From assembly GCA_025934995.1 (NCBI GenBank), contig JAICWC010000020.1:1-34542 (forward strand): a stretch of DNA of 34,542 bases, written 5' to 3'. A program made the position numbers and the translations under genes. Positions 24,585 to 33,770 of this stretch are shown here, piece by piece (the stretch's first letter is position 1; each line of letters opens with the position of its first letter). Below the pieces are notes generated by a model that was not told the DNA's origin, made no database searches, and saw only the letters and a program-made list of their open reading frames with translations. Source of the stretch: Thermoleophilia bacterium (lineage in GTDB: Bacteria > Actinomycetota > Thermoleophilia > Gaiellales > Gaiellaceae).

Positions 24585-25918
24585 GCGGTCGCGAAGTGGC
24601 CGGCGAGCGCGGTCGCCGCGGCGATCGACGGGCTGACGAGATGCGTGCGCCCGCCCGCTCCCTGTCGACCCTCGAAGTTGCGGTTGGACGTCGACGCGCA
24701 GCGCTCGCCGGGCGCGAGGACGTCCGGGTTCATCCCGAGGCACATCGAGCAGCCGGCGCGGCGCCACTCGAAGCCTGCCTCGACGAAGATCCGGTCGAGC
24801 CCCTCGGCCTCGGCCTGCGCCTTGATCTGCGCGGAGCCGGGAACGACCATCGCGCGCACGTTCGGATGGACGTGATTGCCGCGCACGACTGCGGCGGCGG
24901 CCCGCAGGTCCTCGATTCGCGAGTTCGTGCACGAGCCGATGAAGACGCGGTCGACGGAGATCTCGCGGATCGGCGTCCCGGGCTCCAACGCCATGTACGT
25001 CAGCGCGCGGGCAGCCGCCTCGTCGGCAGGCTCGGGAACGACGTCGTCGATCGAGACCACCATCCCGGGATTCGTCCCCCAGGTCACCTGCGGCTTGATC
25101 GCGGAGACGTCGATCTCGAAGCGCCTGTCGTAGTCGGCGTCCGGATCGGAGCGCAGGTCTCGCCAGCGCTCGTCGAACGGCACCCCGCGCTCGCGGAGAT
25201 ACGCGTACGTCGTCTCGTCGGGAGCGATCAATCCCGCGCGTGCTCCTGCTTCGATCGACATGTTGCAGATCGTCATCCGGCCCTCCATCGAGAGCGCCTC
25301 GATCGCCGGGCCGGCGTACTCGATCACGTGGCCGACACCGCCGTCGACGCCGATGAGGCCGATCGCAGCGAGCACGTAGTCCTTCGCACCGACGCCGGCC
25401 GCGGGCTCGCCGAAGAAATCGATGCGCAGCGACTTCGGCTGCCGCTGCGGCAGCGTCTGGGTCGCGAGCACGTGCTCGACCTCGGACGTGCCGATCCCGA
25501 ACGCGAGGGCGCCGAAGGCGCCGTGCGTCGAGGTGTGCGAGTCCCCGCAGACGATCGTGCGCCCGGGCTGCGTCAGTCCGAGCTCCGGGCCGATCACGTG
25601 CACGATCCCCTCGCGCCCGGACCCCGTCGCGTACAGGGGCACGCCGAACTCCTCGCAGTTCCGCCGCAGCGTGTCCAGCTGCTGCTGCGACAACGGATCG
25701 GGCGGCGCGTCGTCCCCTGTGGCGACGTTGTGGTCCATCGTCGCGACCGTGAGGTCGGGCCGGCGCACGCGCCGTCCGGCGAGACGCAAGCCCTCGAACG
25801 CCTGCGGCGACGTCACCTCGTGGACGAGATGGAGATCGATGTAGAGGAGGTCGGGCTCGCCTTCGGAGCGGCGGACGACATGGCTCTCCCACACCTTGTC
25901 GACCAGCGTCCGGCCCAT
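24581..25918 (-). CDS. leuC: 3-isopropylmalate dehydratase large subunit
   Basis: Aconitase-family enzyme with a 4Fe-4S cluster. 445 residues. Cluster cysteines are near residue 326 ([13 protein letters not shown]) and near 387 and 390 ([12 protein letters not shown]). [21 protein letters not shown] and the C-terminal [21 protein letters not shown] are diagnostic. A TAGCGT hexamer six bases before the ATG suggests a leaderless transcript. The operon is leuC-leuD, divergent from ppc across a 78-base gap. Confidence 0.96.
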   Translation of the reverse strand: MGRTLVDKVWESHVVRRSEGEPDLLYIDLHLVHEVTSPQAFEGLRLAGRRVRRPDLTVATMDHNVATGDDAPPDPLSQQQLDTLRRNCEEFGVPLYATGSGREGIVHVIGPELGLTQPGRTIVCGDSHTSTHGAFGALAFGIGTSEVEHVLATQTLPQRQPKSLRIDFFGEPAAGVGAKDYVLAAIGLIGVDGGVGHVIEYAGPAIEALSMEGRMTICNMSIEAGARAGLIAPDETTYAYLRERGVPFDERWRDLRSDPDADYDRRFEIDVSAIKPQVTWGTNPGMVVSIDDVVPEPADEAAARALTYMALEPGTPIREISVDRVFIGSCTNSRIEDLRAAAAVVRGNHVHPNVRAMVVPGSAQIKAQAEAEGLDRIFVEAGFEWRRAGCSMCLGMNPDVLAPGERCASTSNRNFEGRQGAGGRTHLVSPSIAAATALAGHFATA

Positions 25919-25924
25919 GCGTCC

Positions 25925-25930
25925 ACGCTA
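25925..25930 (-). promoter_or_regulatory. Probable -10 box of leuC (leaderless)
   Basis: On the minus strand TAGCGT (TAnnnT type) ends six bases before the leuC ATG at 25918. No clear -35 box is visible. Confidence 0.45.
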
Positions 25931-25984
25931 GCGCGGCCCTCGTCCGACGTCGCAGGATTGTCCGGTTTGCAGCGGCTTTCGTCG

Positions 25985-25990
25985 TAGGCT
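25985..25990 (+). promoter_or_regulatory. Probable -10 box of ppc (leaderless)
   Basis: TAGGCT (TAnnnT type) ends six bases before the ppc ATG at 25997, the spacing expected if transcription starts at the initiation codon. A TTGTCC at 25958-25963 is too far (21 bases) for a normal -35. Confidence 0.45.
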
Positions 25991-25996
25991 GGACAC

Positions 25997-28291
25997 ATGG
26001 CCGTGCGCGAGGACGTCCGTCTCCTCGGCGACCTGCTCGGCCGGGTCCTCGTCGAGCAGGAAGGCGAGGGGCTGCTCCAGGACGTCGAGCGTGTCCGGGC
26101 GCTGTCCCGCTCCGCCCGAGCAGGCGGGCCGCGGGACGAGCTGCGGGCGGCCGTTGCCGGCCTGCCGCTCGAGCGGCAGACGAGCGTGCTGCGCGCGTTC
26201 GCGCTCTACTTCCAGCTCGCGAACGTCGCCGAGCAGCAGCACCGGATCCGCAGGCGCGGCGAGTACGCCTCGGAGGACCGCGTCGCGCGTGAGTCTCTCG
26301 CTGCGGCGTTCGAGGAGCTCGGGGACGACGTCCCGCGTGTGTCCCTCGGCCTGGTGCTCACCGCCCATCCGACCGAGGCGGCGCGGCGTACCGTGCTGGC
26401 GGCGCACGGGCGCATCGCAGCGCTGCTCGAGGAGGACGACGCCCGCGATGCGCTGCTCGCCGAGATCACGGCGCTCTGGCAGGCGGACGAGGTGCGCACG
26501 CGCAGGCCGCGCGTCGTCGACGAGATCCGCAACGGCCACTGGTTCTTCGAGCAGTCGCTGATCGACGCGGCCGAGCGCCTGCTCGCCGACTTCCGCCGGC
26601 GGGTCCCCGGGGCGTCGCCGCCGTTCCGCTTCGGGACGTGGATCGGCGGCGACGCAGACGGCAATCCGCTGACGAGCGCCGGCACGCTCGAGGAAGGGCG
26701 CCGCCGCGCGCGCGAGCTGCTCCGGCTCCGCTACCGCACCGAAGTGCGGGAGCTCGCGGCCTCGCTCGGTGTCTCGTCGCGGCTGACGGCGGTGAGCGAG
26801 GAGCTGTTGCGATCGATCGCCGCCGACGAGGCGGCGCTGCCGGAGTACGCGCGCGCGATCGGCGACCAGAACGCCGACGAGCCCTACCGGCGGAAGCTCA
26901 GCTTCGTCTGGCACCGGCTCGACACCGATGCGTATGCCGCCGCGGGCGAACTGCTCGCCGACCTCGACGTGCTCGACCGCAGCCTCCGCGCGAACCGCGG
27001 CTCGCGGCTCGCCGACTCGGAGCTCGCGGCGCTGCGCCGTCGCGTCGAGCTGTTCGGCTTCGAGCTCGCGCCGATCGAGGTGCGCGTGCACGCCCGCGAC
27101 GTGCAAGACCCCGACGCACGGATCCGCGACCTTCTGGCCGCCGCCGGCGAGACGGTGATCGTCTCCGGCACGACGAGCGCGGACGACGTTCGGCGTGTCG
27201 CTGCGCTGACGCCGGCGCAGAACGTCGTGCCGTTGTTCGAGTCGGTCGACACCCTCCGCGCGGCACCGCGCATCTACGAGGAGCTCGGCTGCGCGGAGGT
27301 GATGGTCGGCTACTCCGACTCGGCCAAGGACGCCGGCTATCTCGCGGCCCAGTGGGAGATTCGCGAGGCCCTCGTCGCCCTCGGCGAGGCTGCGCACCGC
27401 CGAGGAGCGGAGCTGACGATCTTCCACGGCCGCGGCGGCAGCGCAGGACGCGGCGGCGGGCCGACGTTCGACGCGATCCTCGCGACGCCGCAGGGCGAGC
27501 CGCCGGGCCGGCTGAAGCTGACCGAGCAGGGCGAGACGATCGCGTTCAAGTACGGGTTGCCGCAGCTCGCGTACCACAATCTCGAAGCGGCGCTCTCGGC
27601 GACATTGCTCGCGGCGGCAGGCGTCGAGCCTCGCATAGACGCCGGGCCGCTGCCCGGGCTGGCCGAGCGTTCCGCGGCGGCGTACCGCGACCTCGTCGCC
27701 GCGCCCGGCTTCGTCGAGTTCTTCCGCGCGTTCACGCCGGTCGACGAGCTGGCGCTGCTGAACATCGGCTCGCGCCCGGCGAGGCGGAACGAAGGTTCGG
27801 AATACCTCGCCTCGCTGCGTGCGATCCCGTGGGTGTTCGCCTGGACGCAGAACCGCTGCCTGCTCCCTTCGTGGTACGGCTGCGGCAGCGCGTTCGAGAC
27901 GGCGGACATCGATGCGCTGCGCGAGCTTTACCGGCAGTGGCCGTTCTTCCGCACGCTCGTGCAGAACCTCGAGATGACGCTCGCCAAGTCGAGCATCGAG
28001 ATCGCAGCCGACTACCTCGCCCTCGTCGACGATGCCTCGTTGTGGCCGCGGATCGCTGCCGAGCACGAGCGCACGGTCGCGTGCGTGCTCGAGATCGTCG
28101 AGGCCGACGAGTTGCTCGACCGGCATCCCGTCGTGCAGCGTTCGATCCGGGTGCGAAACCCCTACGTCGATCCGATGAACGCGATCCAGGTGGAGCTGCT
28201 CGCGCGCTATCGCGCCGGCGAGGAGTCGCTCGAGCCGGCGCTGCTCCGCTCGATCGCGGGCATCGCCGCGGGCCTGAGGAACACGGGATGA
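25997..28291 (+). CDS. ppc: Phosphoenolpyruvate carboxylase, short form
   Basis: Makes oxaloacetate from PEP and bicarbonate, feeding the aspartate family and the TCA cycle. 764 residues, clearly shorter than the usual 880-930. Catalytic and binding blocks are intact: [14 protein letters not shown] with the essential His near residue 124, [36 protein letters not shown], and [14 protein letters not shown], the mobile loop. [18 protein letters not shown] lies near the end, and the protein closes with the family's NTG-type C-terminus (GLRNTG). The missing length is probably in loops between helices and in the N-terminal part. It overlaps proA as ATGA, an unusual partner. Confidence 0.95.
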   Translation: MAVREDVRLLGDLLGRVLVEQEGEGLLQDVERVRALSRSARAGGPRDELRAAVAGLPLERQTSVLRAFALYFQLANVAEQQHRIRRRGEYASEDRVARESLAAAFEELGDDVPRVSLGLVLTAHPTEAARRTVLAAHGRIAALLEEDDARDALLAEITALWQADEVRTRRPRVVDEIRNGHWFFEQSLIDAAERLLADFRRRVPGASPPFRFGTWIGGDADGNPLTSAGTLEEGRRRARELLRLRYRTEVRELAASLGVSSRLTAVSEELLRSIAADEAALPEYARAIGDQNADEPYRRKLSFVWHRLDTDAYAAAGELLADLDVLDRSLRANRGSRLADSELAALRRRVELFGFELAPIEVRVHARDVQDPDARIRDLLAAAGETVIVSGTTSADDVRRVAALTPAQNVVPLFESVDTLRAAPRIYEELGCAEVMVGYSDSAKDAGYLAAQWEIREALVALGEAAHRRGAELTIFHGRGGSAGRGGGPTFDAILATPQGEPPGRLKLTEQGETIAFKYGLPQLAYHNLEAALSATLLAAAGVEPRIDAGPLPGLAERSAAAYRDLVAAPGFVEFFRAFTPVDELALLNIGSRPARRNEGSEYLASLRAIPWVFAWTQNRCLLPSWYGCGSAFETADIDALRELYRQWPFFRTLVQNLEMTLAKSSIEIAADYLALVDDASLWPRIAAEHERTVACVLEIVEADELLDRHPVVQRSIRVRNPYVDPMNAIQVELLARYRAGEESLEPALLRSIAGIAAGLRNTG

Positions 28292-29445
28292 GAGAGCAGA
28301 TCGAACAGGAAGCCAGGGCCGCGCGTGCGGCTGTCGCGGCCCTCGACGACGAGGGCGTCACGCGCGCACTCGCGCGCGCGGTCGAGCTCGTTCGCACACA
28401 GCGGTCGGCGATCGACGCCGCGAACGACGCCGACCTCGCGGCCGCGGCGACGCTCGACGAAGGCCTGCGAGACAGATTGCGGCTCGACACCGAGGCGCTC
28501 GCCGACCAGCTGGCACAGCTCGTCGAGCTGCCGCCGCTCGAGCGGGTGGAGGACGGCTGGGAGCTCGACGACGGCCTGCACGTCGAGGTGCGGCGCATTC
28601 CGATCGGCGTCGTGGCCGCGAACTTCGAGGCGAGGCCGAACGTCGCAGTCGACGTCGCGGGCCAGCTCCTGAAGTCGCTCAACGGCGGCATCCTCCGTAC
28701 AGGCGGAGCGGCGCTGCGGACCGTGACGGTGCTCATCGACGACGTGCTTCGCCCGGCGCTCGCAGACGCGGGCCTGCCGCCGGAGGCGATCGGGCTCGTG
28801 CGCGCGCCGGAGCACGACGGCGCGCGCCTGCTCGTTTCGCTGCCGCACGTCCTGCCGCTCGTGATCCTCCGCGGCAGCGGCGAGACGACGGCGATGCTCG
28901 CGCGCGAGGCGGCGAGGCACGGTGTTCGTGTGCTCGCGCACGCCGAAGGGGGCGGTGTCCTCTACGTCCATCGTGCCGCCGATCCGGCAAAGGTGGACGA
29001 GCTCGTACGCGCGAGCCTCGACCGGCTCGGCGTCTGCAACCGGCTCAACCTCCTGCTCGTGGACGACGACGCACTCGTTCCACACGACGCGTTGCAGGGA
29101 TTCGAGCTGCGCGACGACTTGCGCGAATGGGCGAACGAGCCCGACCGCATCGCATCCGTCACGGTTCGCGTCGTCGGCGGCGTCGAAGACGCCGTACGTG
29201 TCGCGAACGACGAGACGAGCGGGCTCGCGGCCTCGATCGTCACCGAGGACGAGAGCGCGGCGCGCGCCTTTCTCGATTCGTATCGCGGCACCGCGGCGTA
29301 CTGGAACGCGACGACCCGGTTGACCGACGGTTTCAAGCTGACCGGCTCGCCCGAGACGGGGATCAACGTCGACCGCGTGCCGGGGCCGCGCGGGCCGGTC
29401 ACCTACCGTGACCTGTATCTGCGTCAGTACCGCGTCACGCCGTGA
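28288..29445 (+). CDS. proA: Glutamate-5-semialdehyde dehydrogenase
   Basis: Reduces glutamyl-5-phosphate to the semialdehyde for proline synthesis. 385 residues. RIPIGVVAANFEARPNVAVD is the strongly conserved N-terminal ProA block, LKSLNGGILRTGGAA follows, and the catalytic Cys lies in DRLGVCNRLNLLLV. The C-terminal TDGFKLTGSPETGINVDRVP corresponds to the usual FGLGAEIGIST region but has diverged. It overlaps both neighbours by four bases. The order proA then proB is the reverse of the common proBA. Confidence 0.9.
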   Translation: MREQIEQEARAARAAVAALDDEGVTRALARAVELVRTQRSAIDAANDADLAAAATLDEGLRDRLRLDTEALADQLAQLVELPPLERVEDGWELDDGLHVEVRRIPIGVVAANFEARPNVAVDVAGQLLKSLNGGILRTGGAALRTVTVLIDDVLRPALADAGLPPEAIGLVRAPEHDGARLLVSLPHVLPLVILRGSGETTAMLAREAARHGVRVLAHAEGGGVLYVHRAADPAKVDELVRASLDRLGVCNRLNLLLVDDDALVPHDALQGFELRDDLREWANEPDRIASVTVRVVGGVEDAVRVANDETSGLAASIVTEDESAARAFLDSYRGTAAYWNATTRLTDGFKLTGSPETGINVDRVPGPRGPVTYRDLYLRQYRVTP

Positions 29446-30431
29446 AGAGCCCGCTCGTCGTCAAGCTCGGCTCGGCGCTCGTCGTCGACGAGCGCGGCCG
29501 CCCGCGACGCGCGCTGTTACGTCGGCGCGCAGGCGAGCTGGCGGCGATCGTCGCCCAGGGCACGCCGGTCTGCGTCGTGTCGTCCGGCGCGATCGCGCTC
29601 GGCCTCGCGGGCGAGAAGCGGCCGTCGTCGCTGCCGCGCCTGCAGGCGGCGTCCGCGCTCGGCCAAGCGGCGTTGCAGCGTGCATGGCAGGACGCGCTGC
29701 GTCCGCACGGGCTCGACGCTGCACAGATCCTGTTGACGAGCGGTGACCTCGCAGACCGCCGCGCGTACGTGAACATCCGCGCCGCCTTCAACGCGCTCTT
29801 CGCCCGGAGTGCGGTTCCCGTCGTCAACGAGAACGACGCGACCGCGACCGACGAGATCAGCTTCGGGGACAACGATGCGCTCGCCGCGCAGGTCGCGGTG
29901 CTGCTCCGCGCGCGCGTGCTCGTGCTGCTCACGTCGGTGCCGGGCGTCCTGCGCGAAGGCGTCGTGATCAAGGACGGCGCCGAAGCGCGGTCAGCCGTCT
30001 TCGGTGCGCGCAGCGCGTTCGGGCGCGGCGGCATGGAGAGCAAGGTCGCGGCCGCCGAGCTTGCGGCTGCAGCCGGGATCCCGACGGTGATCGGCGGGGA
30101 GGCGCCGTTGGACGAGCTGCTCGCCGCGGGCGGCACCCGCTTCGCGGCCGCCGGCGGCGCGCCCGCGTTCAAGCTCTGGCTCCGGCACGGCAAGCGGATC
30201 AGCGGCCGGATCGTCGTCGACGCCGGCGCGCGGCGCGCCGTCGTCGACGGGGGCGCAAGCCTGCTCGCGGTCGGGATCACGGCGGTCGACGGCGGCTTCC
30301 GGGCCGGAGACGGGGTCGAGCTCGTCGGGCCGGACGGGCAGCCGTTCGCCCGCGGGATCGCCGCCGTCGACGCCGCTGATCTGGCGCCCGGTGTCGAGGC
30401 GGTGCACAGGGACCGGCTCGTCCTGCTGTAA
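29442..30431 (+). CDS. proB: Glutamate 5-kinase
   Basis: Phosphorylates glutamate, the first step to proline. 329 residues, GTG overlapping the proA stop. The kinase domain begins SPLVVKLGSALV and has VCVVSSGAIALGL, PVVNENDATATDEISFGDND, LLTSVPGV and GRGGMESKVAAAELAAAAGI. A shortened PUA-like domain follows (KRISGRIVVDAGARRAVVDG to VELVGPDGQPFARGIAAVDA). The enzyme is normally proline-inhibited. The stop is followed by a 49-base gap with the next promoter. Confidence 0.94.
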   Translation: MKSPLVVKLGSALVVDERGRPRRALLRRRAGELAAIVAQGTPVCVVSSGAIALGLAGEKRPSSLPRLQAASALGQAALQRAWQDALRPHGLDAAQILLTSGDLADRRAYVNIRAAFNALFARSAVPVVNENDATATDEISFGDNDALAAQVAVLLRARVLVLLTSVPGVLREGVVIKDGAEARSAVFGARSAFGRGGMESKVAAAELAAAAGIPTVIGGEAPLDELLAAGGTRFAAAGGAPAFKLWLRHGKRISGRIVVDAGARRAVVDGGASLLAVGITAVDGGFRAGDGVELVGPDGQPFARGIAAVDAADLAPGVEAVHRDRLVLL

Positions 30432-30444
30432 CCGAACAACCCAC

Positions 30445-30474
30445 TTCCCAAAGTAAAGTAATGGCAACTAGCCT
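30445..30474 (+). promoter_or_regulatory. Promoter of the sulfur/siroheme operon (leaderless)
   Basis: TTCCCA (30445-30450, 4/6 to TTGACA), an 18-base AT-rich spacer and TAGCCT (30469-30474). The ATG at 30481 is six bases after the -10 box, so the mRNA probably starts at the codon; no ribosome site is visible. Confidence 0.55.
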
Positions 30475-30480
30475 CGCGGG

Positions 30481-32073
30481 ATGGAGGCCACGTGGGAGTC
30501 CGTCTACGAGCGGAACTCGGTCGAGCGGATCAAGCGCGACACCCCGCCGCTCGCGATCCGGGACGAGCTGCCCGCGCTGATCGCCGACGGCTACGAGCGG
30601 ATGGCGGAGGAGAACATCGTCCGCCTGCAGTGGTGGGGCCTCTACCACGACAAGCCGAAGATCGGGACGTTCATGCTCCGGGTGAAGATCCCGAGCGGGA
30701 TCCTGACGCCCGCGAAGCTGCGGACGATCGGCGAGGTCTCGAACCGCTACGGCCGCGGCGACGCCGAGTTGACGACGCGGCAGTGCATCCAGCTGCATTG
30801 GCTCGAGCTCAGCTCGCTCCCTGACGTCTTCGCGGAGCTCGAGGCGGCGGGAATCACGAGCGCCGGCGGCTGCGGCGACACCGTGCGCAACATCACGGGC
30901 TGCCCGGTCGCCGGGATCGCCGCCGACGAGCTCTTCGACTCGACACCGACCCTCGACGCGGCGACGGCGAAGTTCTACGGCAATCCCGCGTGGGCGAATC
31001 TGCCGCGCAAGCACAAGTACTCGATCGCGTCGTGCCCCGATCGCTGCAACCTGCCGGAGATCAACTGCGTCTCGCTCGTCGGCGTGCTCGACGACGGGCG
31101 CGAGGGGTACGCCGTCCTCGTGGGCGGCGGCCTCTCGTCGGTGCCGCGCATCGCGCGCGAGCTCGGCGTGTTCGTGCCGAAGGAGCAGGCGAACGAGATC
31201 CTCGGTGCGGTCACCACGGTGTGGAGCGAGGACCTGAAGTACCGCACGTCCCGCGTCAAGGCGCGGCTGAAGTTCATGGTCGACGACATCGGCACCGAAG
31301 GCATGCTCGAGCGCGTCGAGGCGAAGCTCGGCCGCACGCTGGAGCGGTTCGAGCTGCCGCCGGTCGACGCGCGTCCGTCGAATCACATCGGCGTGCACGC
31401 GCAGAAGGACGGCCTGAGCTACCTCGGCGTTCCCGTCCCTCTCGGCCTCTCGTCGGGAGACCAGCTGATTGCCGTCGCCGACCTCGTCGAGTCGTTCGGG
31501 GGCGACGTGCGTCTGACGCGGCAGCAGAACCTGATCGTCACCGGCGTGCGCGACGTGGACTCCACGCTCGCGCGCCTCGACGAGCTCGGTCTGCCGACGG
31601 CGACGAACGAGGTCTGGGCGAACTCGATCGCGTGCACCGGTGAGCCGCATTGCAACTTCTCGGTCGGCGAGACGAAGGAGCGGCTGCGCGAGCTCGTCGA
31701 TCATCTCGAGTCGGCGTTCGGCGACCGGATCGCCGAGCTGCGTCTCAACCTCGACGGCTGCCCGCACTCGTGCGCGCAGCACTGGATCGGCGATCTCGGC
31801 TTCCAGGCGACGACCGGCAAGGACGGCGACGGCAACCGCATCCCCGCGTACGACGTCTTCGTTCGGGGCAGCGGATCGCGGATCGGCACGTCTCTCTTCC
31901 GGCGCGTGCCGAGCGTGTCGCTCGAGGGAGCCGTCGAAGGCCTCGTGCGCGGCTGGCTCGAGCAGCGCGAGGACGGCGAATCGTTCACCGAGTTCCAACG
32001 ACGAATGACGGACGAGGAGCTCGGCGTGCTCGCCGGCCTCGAGCCCGTCGTGAAGAGGAGGGTGGCCGCATGA
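30481..32073 (+). CDS. Siroheme-dependent nitrite/sulfite reductase
   Basis: Six-electron reductase with siroheme and a 4Fe-4S cluster, ferredoxin-type by length. 530 residues. The duplicated half-domains are seen in TFMLRVKIPSGILTPAKLRTIG and GVPVPLGLSSGDQLIAVADL. Cluster cysteines are Cys385 and Cys391 (ACTGEPHCNFS) and Cys427 and Cys431 (DGCPHSCAQHW). TTRQCIQLHW and RQQNLIVTG hold siroheme-side residues. Sequence alone does not separate nitrite from sulfite reductase. The next gene is APS reductase and siroheme genes follow, so sulfite is the favoured substrate; nitrite remains possible given the nitrogen genes elsewhere. Confidence 0.92.
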   Translation: MEATWESVYERNSVERIKRDTPPLAIRDELPALIADGYERMAEENIVRLQWWGLYHDKPKIGTFMLRVKIPSGILTPAKLRTIGEVSNRYGRGDAELTTRQCIQLHWLELSSLPDVFAELEAAGITSAGGCGDTVRNITGCPVAGIAADELFDSTPTLDAATAKFYGNPAWANLPRKHKYSIASCPDRCNLPEINCVSLVGVLDDGREGYAVLVGGGLSSVPRIARELGVFVPKEQANEILGAVTTVWSEDLKYRTSRVKARLKFMVDDIGTEGMLERVEAKLGRTLERFELPPVDARPSNHIGVHAQKDGLSYLGVPVPLGLSSGDQLIAVADLVESFGGDVRLTRQQNLIVTGVRDVDSTLARLDELGLPTATNEVWANSIACTGEPHCNFSVGETKERLRELVDHLESAFGDRIAELRLNLDGCPHSCAQHWIGDLGFQATTGKDGDGNRIPAYDVFVRGSGSRIGTSLFRRVPSVSLEGAVEGLVRGWLEQREDGESFTEFQRRMTDEELGVLAGLEPVVKRRVAA

Positions 32074-32837
32074 CGGTTTGGCTAGATGAGCTCGACGCAG
32101 GTGAGCTGTCGATTCGCTTCGAAGGCGAGGAGCCGCAGGCGCTGCTCGAGTGGGCCCTCGACGAGTTCGAGAACATCGCGATCTCCGCGGCGTTCCAGGC
32201 GGACGACGTTGCGCTGATCGACATGGCGTACTCCCTGGACCCTTCGGTGCGCGTGTTCACCGTCGACACCGGCCGGCTGCCGCAGGAGACGCACGACCTG
32301 ATCGCGGCGCTGCGCGAGCGCTATTCCGGCCTGCACCTCGACGTGCTCGAGCCGGATCCGGGCCAGGTCGCACGGATGGTCTCGACCAAGGGCCTCGACC
32401 TGATGACGGAGTCGGTGGAGAACAGGCTGCTCTGCTGCAACGTGCGCAAGGTGCAGCCGCTGACCGGGCACCTCGACGGCCTCGACGCGTGGGTGACCGG
32501 CCTTCGCCGCGATCAGTGGGCTACCCGCACGAACATCCGCAAGGTCGAGATCGACCACGACCACGGCGCGATCGTCAAGCTCAACCCACTCGCCGAGTGG
32601 ACGAAACGCGAAGTGTGGGAGTACCTGCGCGAGCACGACGTGCCCGTCCATGCGCTTTACGCCCAGGGCTACACGTCGATCGGCTGCGCGCCCTGCACGC
32701 GTGCGATCGCACCGGGCGAGGACGACCGCGCCGGCCGCTGGTGGTGGGAGACGAACGCGCCGAAGGAGTGCGGCATGCACTGCTCGATCGAGCACGGCGG
32801 CTTCGAGCACGAGCTGAAGGCGATCCTCGGCAAATGA
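32070..32837 (+). CDS. cysH: Adenylylsulfate (APS) reductase
   Basis: Reduces activated sulfate to sulfite with thioredoxin or similar. 255 residues. The ISAAFQADDVALIDMAYSLDP strand-loop and VFTVDTGRLPQETHDL are family blocks. Two cysteine pairs for a 4Fe-4S cluster are seen, Cys122-Cys123 (LLCCNVRKVQPL) and Cys206-x2-Cys209 (GCAPCTRA), which marks the APS-using type rather than PAPS. The catalytic Cys is in KECGMHC (residue 234), with another Cys at 238. ATG overlaps the reductase stop, and the stop overlaps the next gene. Confidence 0.94.
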   Translation: MTVWLDELDAGELSIRFEGEEPQALLEWALDEFENIAISAAFQADDVALIDMAYSLDPSVRVFTVDTGRLPQETHDLIAALRERYSGLHLDVLEPDPGQVARMVSTKGLDLMTESVENRLLCCNVRKVQPLTGHLDGLDAWVTGLRRDQWATRTNIRKVEIDHDHGAIVKLNPLAEWTKREVWEYLREHDVPVHALYAQGYTSIGCAPCTRAIAPGEDDRAGRWWWETNAPKECGMHCSIEHGGFEHELKAILGK

Positions 32838-33280
32838 GGCTGACCGGCGACGCAGCCGAAGTCGCACTGGCTGAGGCGCAAGCGGTGCTCGCGCTCGTGC
32901 AGGACGCCGAGCGTCGAGGCCGACTCGCCGACCTCGTTGCGGCGGTGCAGGACGGCGAGCTCGACGACGCCGACGCCCAGTCCCTCGGCGAGCTGCTCGA
33001 GCTCGGGCTGCAGAGCGGCCGCATCCGCAGCGTCTACGGCCCGGAGGGCGAGCAGGCTGCGCTGAAGACGTATCGCCGCCTCCCCGAGGGGCGCGCGCTC
33101 GCCGACAGCGCCGACGAGGTGAGCACGGTGCTCGCGAGGCTCGCGGGCCGGACGCTCGAGGACGTCAAGGTGCAGTCGACCGGGCCCAGCTCGTATCTCC
33201 TCACGCTCACAGTCGACGGCCTCGAGCTGTCGGTCCGTCTCGACGGTGCCGGTGCACGCGTCCATGCCGTCGGTGTCTGA
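32834..33280 (+). CDS. Unknown protein in the sulfur operon
   Basis: 148 residues, ATG overlapping the cysH stop (ATGA). I do not recognise it. Residues 1-65 look helical and acidic (AEAQAVLALVQDAERRGRLA and DADAQSLGELLELGLQSGRI). The middle has VYGPEGEQAALKTYRRLPEG, and the last 45 residues look like beta strands (VKVQSTGPSSYLLTLTVDGL to VRLDGAGARVHAVGV). There is no Cys, signal peptide or membrane segment. It sits between APS reductase and siroheme synthesis genes with coupled starts, so a role in sulfite reduction or siroheme handling is a fair guess only. Confidence 0.75.
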   Translation: MRLTGDAAEVALAEAQAVLALVQDAERRGRLADLVAAVQDGELDDADAQSLGELLELGLQSGRIRSVYGPEGEQAALKTYRRLPEGRALADSADEVSTVLARLAGRTLEDVKVQSTGPSSYLLTLTVDGLELSVRLDGAGARVHAVGV

Positions 33281-33770
33281 GCAGCAGCACTACGTCGCCT
33301 GCATCGACCTGACCGGCAAGCGGGTGGTCGTGATCGGCGACGCGCGCCACAAGCTTGCGGCGCTGCGCGCGGCGGGAGCCGACGTCGTCGTCGCGGAGCA
33401 GTACGAGCCGTCGTTGCTCGACGACGCGTGGCTCGTCCTCGTCACCGATCGCGACCAAGGCGCGCGGGTCTACGGGGACGCCACCGAGCGGCGCATCTTC
33501 TGCAACGTCGAGGACGTGCCCGAGCAGTGCAGCTTCATCCTGCCGGCGCTGCATCACCGCGGCCCGATCACGCTCGCGGTCTCGACGAGCGGCGCATCGC
33601 CTGCGCTCGCCCAGTGGCTGCGCGACCGCTTTGCCTCGCAGATCGGCTTCGAGCACGAGCAGCTCGCGCTCGAGCTACGACGCATCCGTCCCTGGGTCAA
33701 GCAGAACTTTCACACGTACGACGAGCGGCGGGAGTACTTCCGCGAGCGAGTGACCAGGGCGTTGTCGTGA
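33264..33770 (+). CDS. Precorrin-2 dehydrogenase-like protein (siroheme synthase N-terminal type)
   Basis: About 168 residues, Met8/CysG N-terminal family: oxidises precorrin-2 to sirohydrochlorin and may insert iron. Visible blocks are YVACIDLTGKRVVVIGD, WLVLVTDRDQGARVY with the likely catalytic Asp, RIFCNVEDVPEQCSFILPAL, and ITLAVSTSGASPALAQWLRD, all typical. The first Rossmann turn is odd: where the family has VVGGGEVAARK this reads VIGDARHK, about three residues short and without the glycine motif. ATG 33264 is chosen; ATG 33246 and GTG 33273 are alternatives, each overlapping the previous gene. It overlaps SUMT as GTGA. Confidence 0.82.
   Translation: MPSVSEQQHYVACIDLTGKRVVVIGDARHKLAALRAAGADVVVAEQYEPSLLDDAWLVLVTDRDQGARVYGDATERRIFCNVEDVPEQCSFILPALHHRGPITLAVSTSGASPALAQWLRDRFASQIGFEHEQLALELRRIRPWVKQNFHTYDERREYFRERVTRALS

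Noticed and set aside
25928-28126. Long minus-strand open frames opposite ppc and other genes
   Set aside because: They are Arg/Ala/Gly-rich mirror frames typical of high-GC coding DNA; no family motif is seen and the plus-strand gene is certain.
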